Source of the DNA: Methanomassiliicoccus sp. UBA386
GTDB taxonomy: Archaea; Thermoplasmatota; Thermoplasmata; Methanomassiliicoccales; Methanomassiliicoccaceae
Assembly: GCA_002498285.1 (NCBI GenBank)
Contig: DAGU01000097.1
Coordinates: 1,897 to 15,867, forward strand
Reading direction: 5' to 3'
Length of the DNA stretch: 13,971 bases
Of this stretch, positions 7,442 through 12,534 are shown one piece after another. Within the stretch, counting starts at the first letter, position 1; each line of letters starts with the position of its first letter. The notes under the pieces are model-generated. The model had not been told where the DNA came from, did no database searches, and was given only the letters and a program-made list of their open reading frames with translations. Both the position numbers and the translations under genes were made by a program.

Positions 7442-7989
7442 CAGCTCCCTCCGCCATTGTAGGCGTCCAGCGCCGCCTGGGCGTTCTCCCCCTTCTTCAC
7501 CGGCGCCATGCACCTTATGGCATCGAGGATGGCTTCGATGGGCACGATGCCGCACTGACGAGCCAGGCCGCCCAGGATGGCGGTGTTGACTATGGGCGAT
7601 GACGGCGAGCCGAGGCGACGGGTCAGCGCGATCGAGGTCGCGTCCACCGTTGCAACCGGACAACTGGTCTCGAGGCCCAATTCCTCTGGTTTTCTAGACG
7701 AGTTGACCAGGACCGTGCCGTCCTCCTTCAGTCCGGAAAGGACGTCGGTGAGGCGGATGAGCGCCTGATCGAGCACCACCACATGGTCCGGCTCATAGAT
7801 CCCGGTATGAAGTCTGATGGGCCGGCGATCTATGCGGCAGAACGCCATTACCGGCGATCCCTTGCGCTCGACGCCGAAGAACGGGAACGCCGAGGCGCTC
7901 AAACCTTCCTTGATGGCGGCCCTGGCCAAGATCTCCGATGCCAGAACCGCTCCCTGTCCACCTCTGCCGTGGAACCTGATCTCTATCAA
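7441..7989 (-). CDS. porG: Pyruvate ferredoxin oxidoreductase, gamma subunit
   Basis: Gamma subunit (182 residues) and first gene of the six-gene oxidoreductase operon. The N-terminus [22 protein letters not shown] is the classic PorG opening, followed by [20 protein letters not shown], also typical. A TTG start at 7989 is required to give that N-terminus and directly follows GGAAGGTGAT, a good archaeal ribosome binding site with short spacing. The gene would be transcribed from an AT-rich promoter near 8058-8067. Two GCATGC copies lie in the leader. The homologous IorB at the other end of the operon serves the partner enzyme. Confidence 0.92.
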
Positions 7990-8004
7990 ATCACCTTCCC
8001 CCTT

Positions 8005-8067
8005 AGCATGCTCTTCCCCACTTCAGACGCATGCTGGAAAACTTCACTTGAGCAGGAATTATTTAAG
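8005..8067 (-). promoter_or_regulatory. Promoter and possible operator of the por-ior operon
   Basis: On the minus strand CTTAAATAAT at about 8058-8067 is a TATA-box candidate that would place transcription start near 8036, leaving a leader of about 47 bases before the porG TTG. Just inside that leader, AGCATGC at 8005-8011 and GCATGCT at 8029-8035 form a 7-bp inverted repeat. Each arm contains the palindrome GCATGC, with centres 24 bp apart. Two half-sites at the start of transcription suggest a repressor site; the regulator is unknown. Confidence 0.4.
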
Positions 8068-8124
8068 TTATATGATTTTTCACACGGGAAAGAATAATTA
8101 CGATGCGAACGCATCCTGGACCTG

Positions 8125-8577
8125 ATGGATATTGCCAGCCTGTCGTTCAGGACGTTCGCTCATGCCACCGAGGACGAGGAAAGGGTGGAGCGGGCCCTAA
8201 AGTTCGCATCAGGGGCCGAGGAGATCACGAAGAGCAAGAGCGAGGGATACCACGGCAACCCCATCGTGGTGATGGAGGCGAAGATCTCGCGCTCCAGGGA
8301 GATCAAGGCGTTCTTCGCCTCGCTGCCCATCGACGACGTGCAGCGGCTGCTGGACACCCTTGAGCGCAGGGTCGACGAGGAATCGATGTTCTTTCTGCGC
8401 CTGGACAAGCAGGCGGCGTATGAGGGACGCATGGGACTGGGGGAGAATGACGACGTCATATCCGTCCGGGGCAAGGTGAAATCGTACCCTCAGAGCAGGG
8501 GCAACGCCCTGGTAACAATGAGGAACATCCTGGAATCGACCCTGGAGCAGATGACGCGGAAGGGGCAAAAGAGCTAG
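8125..8577 (+). CDS. COG1325 RNA-binding protein (predicted exosome-associated)
   Basis: A 150-residue archaeal protein of the RNA-binding family PF01877/COG1325, often described as a predicted exosome-linked RNA-binding protein with a double-stranded-RNA-binding-like fold. The recognisable signatures, in order, are SFRTFAHATEDEERVERAL near the start, EGYHGNPIVVMEAKI in the middle, FFLRLDKQAAYEG, and DDVISVRGKVKSYP near the end. It begins at ATG 8125. AATAATTA at about 8093-8100 is a TATA-like sequence at the right distance for a nearly leaderless transcript, and a short palindrome GATGCG-AA-CGCATC lies between the two. It is divergent from the por operon and its function is not tied to it in any visible way. 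Confidence 0.85.
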   Translation: MDIASLSFRTFAHATEDEERVERALKFASGAEEITKSKSEGYHGNPIVVMEAKISRSREIKAFFASLPIDDVQRLLDTLERRVDEESMFFLRLDKQAAYEGRMGLGENDDVISVRGKVKSYPQSRGNALVTMRNILESTLEQMTRKGQKS

Positions 8578-8613
8578 TCCCTATCAGATGGTTTGGTGGG
8601 CGACTAAAAAGGC

Positions 8614-8640
8614 CCTGATCTGACATGACATCAGGTTTTC
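8614..8640 (+). terminator. Hairpin and T-run after the COG1325 gene
   Basis: CCTGAT at 8614-8619 and ATCAGG at 8630-8635 pair perfectly around a 10-base loop and are followed at once by TTTT. It lies 37 bases after the stop codon. Confidence 0.6.
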
Positions 8641-8653
8641 CGCCAGATCATCG

Positions 8654-8783
8654 ATGCCATCAACATGATTAAATGGCATGTAAACTATTGTGAATAGCGC
8701 AATGAATTGCGCTGGCAGGGGGCATAGGGGGACCGTTGGAGAGAGCATATTGCTGGTTCCCTATCACACCAGCTAGGTCCCTT
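8654..8783 (+). promoter_or_regulatory. Promoter and structured leader of the DUF6448 gene
   Basis: ATGCCAT at 8654-8660 and ATGGCAT at 8673-8679 form an inverted repeat around an AT-rich GATTAAA that could be a TATA box. A perfect 18-bp palindrome, AGCGCAAT-GA-ATTGCGCT, follows at 8696-8713, near the expected start site. Farther on, GGGACC (8729-8734) can pair with GGTCCC (8776-8781). This closes a region where AGCA/TGCT (8744-8747 with 8751-8754) and GCTGGT/ACCAGC (8752-8757 with 8768-8773) compete for the same bases. A second TATA-like GGGCATAAAG near 8793 could instead start a short leader. Confidence 0.35.
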
Positions 8784-8857
8784 CTCAGCAGTGGGCATAA
8801 AGCGCTCTGACAGGTGAGTGCTCGGCTCAGAACACGGAACGAGAATGGAGAGATGCC

Positions 8858-9385
8858 ATGCCGCCACATTGTGACACGAGAGATGGCCCCGTTGTTATGG
8901 CAGCGATAAGATCGTTGGAGACGGGAAACCTCAACCATGTGCTGATCTGGATCCCCAAAGAGGGTGAAGAGGAGCTCAGAGGGATCTTTGAGAAAGCCAT
9001 TGTTGCGAGAAAAGCCGGAGCTGATGCGAACGCGGTCGCCGATGACTGGTTCTTTGAGAACACCATTAGACTTCACAGGGCCGGCGAGGGTGCGTCATAT
9101 ACGGGACTGAAACCTGCCGGCCTCAGCGAGGGTCCGGTCGTGCCGAGAGCAGAGAAGGCGATCGAGACGGGCGACCCTAAGGAGACCATCGATTTCATCC
9201 TCAAGACCATCGAGGAGGACCTGACCCATCGATTCCATCGCGTGATGGAGACGAAGAAGTACGATGTGGACGATGTTGCTGCCGGCAGGGAGTACGTCGA
9301 AGCGTTCATGGGATGGGTGACCTACTCCCATTCGCTCTACATGTCAGTAATGCATCCTCCAGCGCACGGGGACCACGACCACTGA
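8858..9385 (+). CDS. DUF6448 family protein
   Basis: A 175-residue protein that I recognise as DUF6448, a conserved family in bacteria and archaea with no established function. Diagnostic stretches are PPHCDTRDGPVV at the N-terminus, ADDWFFENTIRLHRAGEG near 61-78, YTGLKPAGLSEGPVVPRAEKAIETGD near 81-106, and EYVEAFMGWVTYSHSLYM near 147-164. Most of the chain should be helical. The conserved H4, C5 and D7 and the histidine-rich tail (MHPPAHGDHDH) suggest metal binding, which is inference. No signal peptide is seen. ATG 8858 follows GGAGAG at 8847-8852 with good spacing. A strong hairpin region lies directly downstream, and the leader upstream is long and foldable. Confidence 0.8.
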   Translation: MPPHCDTRDGPVVMAAIRSLETGNLNHVLIWIPKEGEEELRGIFEKAIVARKAGADANAVADDWFFENTIRLHRAGEGASYTGLKPAGLSEGPVVPRAEKAIETGDPKETIDFILKTIEEDLTHRFHRVMETKKYDVDDVAAGREYVEAFMGWVTYSHSLYMSVMHPPAHGDHDH

Positions 9386-9417
9386 TGCGCAGGATTTGGA
9401 GGTACAGTAACAGAAAA

Positions 9418-9484
9418 GCCCCGGACCGATGGTTCTTTAGTACGTTCGACCAGCGGACATACCTAAGGCCTGAAGGTCGGGGGC
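9418..9484. ncRNA. Long imperfect hairpin, candidate structured RNA
   Basis: Three nested stems line up. The outer stem 9418-9427 with 9475-9484 has 9 of 10 pairs (GCCCCGGACC against GGTCGGGGGC). The middle stem CTTTAG 9435-9440 pairs with CTAAGG 9463-9468. The inner stem GTTCG 9444-9448 pairs with CGGAC 9454-9458 around loop ACCAG. Small internal loops separate them. It sits in a 350-base gap with no convincing gene, 33 bases after the DUF6448 stop. It could be a stand-alone RNA, a 3'-UTR element or a processing site; strand is not decided by the fold. Confidence 0.4.
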
Positions 9485-9513
9485 CCATTACCCGAAACCC
9501 CTGGATTGGCATT

Positions 9514-9557
9514 TGACGTCCGGTAAGCCGATGTGTCGGACGTCATGCCATTATTTT
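9514..9557 (+). terminator. Strong hairpin followed by a T-rich stretch
   Basis: GACGTCCG at 9515-9522 and CGGACGTC at 9537-9544 are perfect arms. One more pair outside (9514-9545) and three weaker pairs inside extend the stem to about 12 pairs with an 8-base loop. ATTATTTT follows at about 9550-9557. It may terminate transcripts of the DUF6448 gene or of the structured RNA just upstream. Confidence 0.45.
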
Positions 9558-9735
9558 CTCAAGCACTGGGCTCGATATGTCAAACCGACCATGACATCCC
9601 TGGTGCCCTTCTAAAGATGCACAGGGCATCCTATGACGCTATTGGCTCCCTGATCACATTCGCATAGGGCCGCTTCGAGCAAACCAAGGGCTTTGATGTA
9701 AAAAAGGAAGGCGTTTCAGAGATGTCATGATCAGT
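9546..9735. other. Intergenic stretch with a possible decayed coding fragment
   Basis: This completes the roughly 350-base gap between the DUF6448 gene and the small minus-strand gene. Apart from the two hairpins upstream I see no RNA gene or confident gene. One plus-strand frame from ATG 9617 to TGA 9728-9730 reads protein-like (MHRASYDAIGSLITFA, then GRFEQTKGFDVKKEGVSEMS) but is interrupted by an in-frame TAG at 9665-9667 and has no ribosome binding site. It may be the remnant of a gene or chance. Confidence 0.25.
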
Positions 9736-9870
9736 TCACTTCTTTCCCTTGGACGCCTTGTTATTGGGATTCTTCTGATCGCTGCGGTTGTCCGCCCCTG
9801 CCTTTGCCGCAGGGTTGTTCGGGTTCTTCGCGTTCGAGCGCTGGTCATTCGGGCTTGGTTTCTTGGCCAT
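9736..9870 (-). CDS. 44-residue basic NPNN-repeat protein
   Basis: A small gene supported by its control signals and its internal repeat. The ATG at 9870 follows AGGAGGGG with ideal spacing, and TTTTATAATT at 9904-9913 on the same strand is a good TATA box. The 44-residue product starts MAKKPSPNDQ, is rich in Asn, Lys, Pro and Ala, and repeats RS[ND][AQ]KNPNN at residues 11-19 and 29-37, a period of 18. It ends in a lysine-rich tail (KASKGKK). It has no hydrophobic core and is probably disordered and hydrophilic. I recall similar short NPNNPA/DNRS proteins in other prokaryotes but cannot name a family or a function. It is transcribed away from the tRNA-Leu gene. Confidence 0.65.
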   Translation of the reverse strand: MAKKPSPNDQRSNAKNPNNPAAKAGADNRSDQKNPNNKASKGKK

Positions 9871-9903
9871 GTTTCCCCTCCTGCACGGGAAATTATTATC
9901 TGA

Positions 9904-9913
9904 AATTATAAAA
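9904..9913 (-). promoter_or_regulatory. TATA box of the 44-residue protein gene
   Basis: On the minus strand this reads TTTTATAATT, about 38 bases upstream of the ATG, leaving a short leader that holds the AGGAGGGG ribosome binding site. A CGAAAC just upstream could be the BRE. Confidence 0.5.
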
Positions 9914-10172
9914 GTTTCGGATATTCGTTACTAGGCTCACAGTGTCTCTGCCCTATTCACCCGGCATTTGGGCCGTTAAAAAGGATGGAGCTCGCTTTGT
10001 TGCCGTCCCAGTCATCTTCAATTCCGTCCGGCCCGGTCGGCGTGTCCCGCACATCGCCAGTGTGGCAACCCTCAAATACCGTTCTGCTTATCAACCGACA
10101 ACGCAGGGGTAGCCAAGCTTGGCCAACGGCGTAGGACTTAGGATCCTATCCTTAGTGGTCCGTGCGTTCAAA

Positions 10173-10204
10173 AGAACCTGTGGAACACCCACTGGCTCGG
10201 AACA
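10173..10204 (+). other. Probable 32-nt archaeal intron in the T-loop
   Basis: The insert can form a bulge-helix-bulge. The T stem GTGCG/CGCAC is the outer helix. TTCA against GGAA makes a central helix of three pairs and one A-G mismatch. The 3-base bulges are AAA (10171-10173) and CAT (10203-10205). The intron interior folds as GA/TC, CC/GG and GTGG/CCAC with two mismatches and loop AACAC. Cutting after the second base of each bulge removes exactly 10173-10204. An alternative register (GTTC/GAAC, four perfect pairs) would leave a 5-base loop and is less likely. Confidence 0.6.
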
Positions 10205-10215
10205 TCGCACCCCCT
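10202..10215. repeat. 14-bp direct repeat, tRNA-side copy (att-like)
   Basis: ACATCGCACCCCCT covers the last three intron bases, the 3' half of the T arm and part of the acceptor stem of tRNA-Leu. An identical copy lies at 11457-11470 on the other side of tnpB. Repeats of a tRNA 3' end flanking foreign DNA are the usual footprint of site-specific integration. Confidence 0.65.
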
Positions 10216-10249
10216 GCACCAATCACTTTCACATTCCTTCACGCAAATC

Positions 10250-10257
10250 TTATATAA
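10250..10257 (+). promoter_or_regulatory. TATA box of tnpB
   Basis: TTATATAA is centred about 26 bases before the GTG at 10279, the spacing of an archaeal leaderless transcript. This favours GTG 10279 over the in-frame TTG at 10267 as the start of tnpB. Confidence 0.55.
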
Positions 10258-10278
10258 ACATCCGAATTGAGTTATTAT

Positions 10279-11418
10279 GTGCTTCTGACCGTTAAGCTGA
10301 AGCTTATCCTAGATAAGGAACAACAAGCTTTGTTGCTTGAGTTCATGGAGCAATTTAACGAAGCTTGCAACTTTGTGTCTGCGGAAGCGTTTAACAGTAT
10401 GAACTGGAACCGCATCAAACTCCAGAAGCAATGTTATTACGGGGTCAGAAGCAATTTTGGTCTCTCTGCTCAAACAAGCATACTGGTGATTAGAAAGGTT
10501 GCTGACACATACCAGAGCGATATTGAGAACATCCGAATCCGAAACATGAGGCGGCCTGGTTATCAATTCAAAGAAGAATTAAGGCAACATGATTTTAAAA
10601 AAAGAGGGGCCGTTCAGTATGATGCAAGATGTATGTCCTGGAAGGGCAATGGAAGAGTCTCCCTACTCACACTGAGAGGCCGAATCATCGTAACATTTGT
10701 CCTAAGTGGCAAGTACGCTAATATCGACCTTTCCCATGTTAGGAGTGAGTCCGATCTCATATATCAAAACAAAATATTTTATTTGGCGGTGAAATATGAT
10801 GTAGAAGAAGCAGAAGTGATAACTCAAAGTGATTTCATAGGTGTTGATTTTGGAATAAAAAATATCGTTGCAACGAGTGATGGTAAATTGTTTTGTGGTG
10901 ATGAATGTGAGAGGGTGAGAAAATACTATGTGGACCTAAGGCGCCGATATCAGAAAATTGGTACTAAGTCAGCCAAGCGACATTTAGCTAGACTGAGCAA
11001 TAGAGAACATAATTACAAGTCGAATGAAAACCACCGCATTAGCAAAGATTTGGTGTCTGAAGCCAAAGGCACGGGTCGAGGATTAGCAATAGAAGATCTC
11101 ACATATATTCCTCGTCAGCGCACGGCTAAGGAGGCACAAGACGCCACGTCCAAGTGGGCATTCAGACAACTTCGTGAGTTCATTGAATACAAGGCGAAAT
11201 TGTCAGGAATACCCGTAGTGCAAGTCAATCCTACATTTACATCTCAGAGGTGTTCAATATGCGGATATACCGATAAGTTGAACAGAAGGACACAATCATC
11301 GTTCGTTTGTCTTGCTTGTAGTTATGAAGAAAATGCAGATGTGAACGCCGCCATTAATATTAAACAAAGGGCTGCCATCAGCCAGCCTATTGTCGTCCGT
11401 CACGCTACCGAAGCATGA
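10279..11418 (+). CDS. tnpB: TnpB RNA-guided nuclease (IS200/IS605 family OrfB)
   Basis: A TnpB protein of 379 residues, full length for the family. The RuvC-like catalytic triad is present: D190 in IGVDFGIKNI, E272 in LAIEDLTYI and D354 in ENADVNAAINI. The zinc finger cysteines C325/C328 and C344/C347 lie between the last two, and the NPTFTSQRCSICG signature is intact. TnpB uses an RNA made from the element's right end to cut matching DNA beside a short target-adjacent motif. No tnpA is nearby, so this is a stand-alone (IS1341-like) copy. I start at GTG 10279 because of the TATA box; TTG 10267 would add four residues. The gene is visibly AT-richer than its neighbours, a sign of transfer. Short direct repeats flank it, the left one inside tRNA-Leu. 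Confidence 0.92.
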   Translation: MLLTVKLKLILDKEQQALLLEFMEQFNEACNFVSAEAFNSMNWNRIKLQKQCYYGVRSNFGLSAQTSILVIRKVADTYQSDIENIRIRNMRRPGYQFKEELRQHDFKKRGAVQYDARCMSWKGNGRVSLLTLRGRIIVTFVLSGKYANIDLSHVRSESDLIYQNKIFYLAVKYDVEEAEVITQSDFIGVDFGIKNIVATSDGKLFCGDECERVRKYYVDLRRRYQKIGTKSAKRHLARLSNREHNYKSNENHRISKDLVSEAKGTGRGLAIEDLTYIPRQRTAKEAQDATSKWAFRQLREFIEYKAKLSGIPVVQVNPTFTSQRCSICGYTDKLNRRTQSSFVCLACSYEENADVNAAINIKQRAAISQPIVVRHATEA

Positions 11419-11456
11419 AGGTGGAACGACAAGCACATTCTTTGAATGAGCCGCTG
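11370..11456 (+). ncRNA. Candidate TnpB guide-RNA scaffold / right end
   Basis: The 3' end of tnpB and the bases after it can fold into successive hairpins: GGCTG/CAGCC (11370-11383), GTCGTCC with GGAACGAC (11392-11398 with 11423-11430, one bulge) and a perfect CATTC-TTT-GAATG (11436-11448). Guide RNAs of TnpB overlap the 3' end of the gene and run to the right edge of the element, with the guide taken from the flank. Position and fold fit; the exact right end is unknown. Confidence 0.4.
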
Positions 11457-11470
11457 ACATCGCACCCCCT
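11457..11470. repeat. 14-bp direct repeat, right copy (att-like)
   Basis: This is identical to 10202-10215, the 3' part of tRNA-Leu. Here it is followed by ATATAATTTG instead of the acceptor end and CCA, so it is only a fragment and not a second tRNA. It directly follows the putative guide-RNA scaffold of tnpB. Confidence 0.65.
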
Positions 11471-11557
11471 ATATAATTTGTTATTTCAATGGACAAAATA
11501 TAAAGTTGCTCCCGCCTCACTTCTAAATACTCTATGCTAGCCCGAGGTGATGTGAGG

Positions 11558-11860
11558 TTGCCCAAGGTCGTTCATTTTGAGATCCCTGCGGAGAACCCGG
11601 AGAGGGCGGATTTCTACAAGAAGGTTTTCGGCTGGAAGATCGAGAAATGGATGGGCCGATCGACTACTGGATCGTGATCGCAGGATAGGATGTGGAACCG
11701 GGCATCAACGGCGCGATGCATGAGAACATGAGTTTCAAGTCCGTGGTCAACACCATCGCCGTGGATTCTGTTATTCATCGCCTATGTCGCAAGATCGAAC
11801 GAACGTCATCCCACATCTCGCCTCCAGGGAGACACGATCAGGGTCCGTGGAAAGCTAATA
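11558..11860 (+). pseudogene. Broken VOC/glyoxalase-like gene
   Basis: From TTG 11558, spaced seven bases after GAGGTGA, the frame reads LPKVVHFEIPAENPERADFY then KKVFGWKIEKWMG. This is the start of a VOC-superfamily metalloprotein (glyoxalase/bleomycin-resistance type). Near 11653 the frame is lost by one base; it continues one frame over as PIDYWIVIAG, then a TAG at 11686-11688, then DVEPGINGAMHENM and VVNTIAVDSV, all still family-like. Similarity fades after about 11800, and the expected C-terminal half is missing. So there is a frameshift, a nonsense codon and a truncation. The remaining open frame runs into the cupin gene downstream but is not a real fusion. The end given is approximate. 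Confidence 0.7.
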
Positions 11861-11895
11861 ATGAGTCGGAGACATTGTACGTGCCGGTAAGTATA

Positions 11896-12252
11896 ATGGT
11901 CGAATTCGGAAGTGAAAAATCGCAGAACAAGAAGGAGGATCTGCACTCCAAGGTTCTCAAGCTCAAAGACCTTGTCGCCTACCAGGACGGGACAGTGGCC
12001 AGCAGGATGATCGTCAACAAGAAGGCCGGGACCATCACCATCTTCTCCTTTGACGAGACGGAGGGTCTTTCAGAGCACGCTGCGCCGTATGACGCGGTCG
12101 TCACCATCCTCGACGGAAGGTGCGAGGTGTGGATAGCGGGCGAGACATTTCAGCTGGAGGAAGGGGACTCCATCATAATGCCGGCCAACAAACCGCACGC
12201 TCTCAGCGCCATCACGAAGTTCAAGATGGCACTCATAATGATAAGGGAGTGA
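11896..12252 (+). CDS. Small cupin-domain protein
   Basis: A 118-residue single-domain cupin. The first cupin motif region is LSEHAAPYDAVVTILDG, keeping one histidine and lacking the full HxH...E set. The second, EGDSIIMPANKPHAL, keeps P and H of the consensus. The fold is clear but metal ligands are reduced, as in the subfamily where the second motif reads IIMPANxPHAL. I start at ATG 11896: residues upstream in the same frame belong to the VOC pseudogene, and the length then matches typical small cupins. A TAATAATG about 35 bases upstream may be the TATA box. The next gene starts three bases after this stop, so the two form an operon with a third small gene. Ligand and function are unknown. 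Confidence 0.8.
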   Translation: MVEFGSEKSQNKKEDLHSKVLKLKDLVAYQDGTVASRMIVNKKAGTITIFSFDETEGLSEHAAPYDAVVTILDGRCEVWIAGETFQLEEGDSIIMPANKPHALSAITKFKMALIMIRE

Positions 12253-12255
12253 ACC

Positions 12256-12531
12256 ATGAGCTCTGGTGATAAGGACGGCGACTACTGCAACATCTGTGGT
12301 GGGATCTCCCCGGGCAAGGTCAAGGTCAAGCAGATCGAGATCAACGGGAAGCTAATAGGCATCGACCATCTGGACGACATTATCGCAGAGGTGAGGGCGC
12401 TGGACCTTTCGGACGACGCGACGATCACCGAGGAGCTGCTTAAGCGCGTCAAGAGATCCAACTATGTCCCGACCAGCAGGACGAGGGAGTATGGCGAGGC
12501 TCTGCTGAAAGAATATAAGGCGGTGGGTTGA
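12256..12531 (+). CDS. Small CxxC protein, conserved in methanogens, unknown function
   Basis: A 91-residue soluble protein. A short acidic N-terminus leads into YCNICGGISPGKVKVKQIEI, whose CNICGG looks like half of a metal site. IGIDHLDDIIAEVRAL and an acidic helix then precede SNYVPTSRTREYGEALLKEY. I recall close relatives in methanogens and other anaerobic archaea, often without a useful function name. The ATG follows GGGAGTGA, a ribosome binding site that overlaps the cupin stop codon, so translation is probably coupled. Because only one CxxC is visible, it may need a partner, perhaps the zinc-ribbon protein encoded next, to complete a metal site; that is speculation. Confidence 0.7.
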   Translation: MSSGDKDGDYCNICGGISPGKVKVKQIEINGKLIGIDHLDDIIAEVRALDLSDDATITEELLKRVKRSNYVPTSRTREYGEALLKEYKAVG

Positions 12532-12534
12532 GCG

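Larger units (their letters stand above)
10103..10221 (+). tRNA. tRNA-Leu (anticodon UAG), CCA encoded, T-loop intron
   Basis: A class II tRNA. The acceptor stem GCAGGGG (10103-10109) pairs with CCCCTGC (10211-10217), 7 of 7. The D arm is GCC/GGC (10112-10114 with 10128-10130) with GG in the loop. The anticodon stem TAGGA/TCCTA (10132-10136 with 10144-10148) carries loop CTTAGGA and anticodon TAG at 10139-10141. A 13-base variable arm (10149-10161) fits leucine. The T stem GTGCG (10162-10166) pairs with CGCAC (10206-10210), but the loop between them is about 39 bases. Removing 10173-10204 restores TTCAAAT, the canonical 7-base T-loop. Discriminator A10218 and CCA 10219-10221 are encoded. CAAATAC near 10076 may be the promoter. 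The tRNA is firm; that the insert is a spliced intron is inference from structure. Confidence 0.88.

Noticed and set aside
6000..7457. A longer porA starting at 7457
   Set aside because: The first 96 residues would be an alternate frame of porD, with no similarity to PorA. ATG 7169 gives the conserved N-terminus and the ATGA overlap.
9985..10102. A possible short gene starting at ATG 9985 after a TTAAAAA box
   Set aside because: The frame has no protein-like composition or ribosome binding site and runs into the tRNA-Leu gene.
11457..11490. A second tRNA gene at the right-hand repeat
   Set aside because: Only 14 bases match tRNA-Leu. The acceptor end and CCA are replaced by AT-rich sequence, and no 5' half is present.
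11692..12252. A 186-residue fusion of a VOC fragment and a cupin
   Set aside because: The N-terminal part is the tail of a frameshifted and truncated VOC gene that happens to stay open into the cupin. The cupin alone has normal length from ATG 11896.
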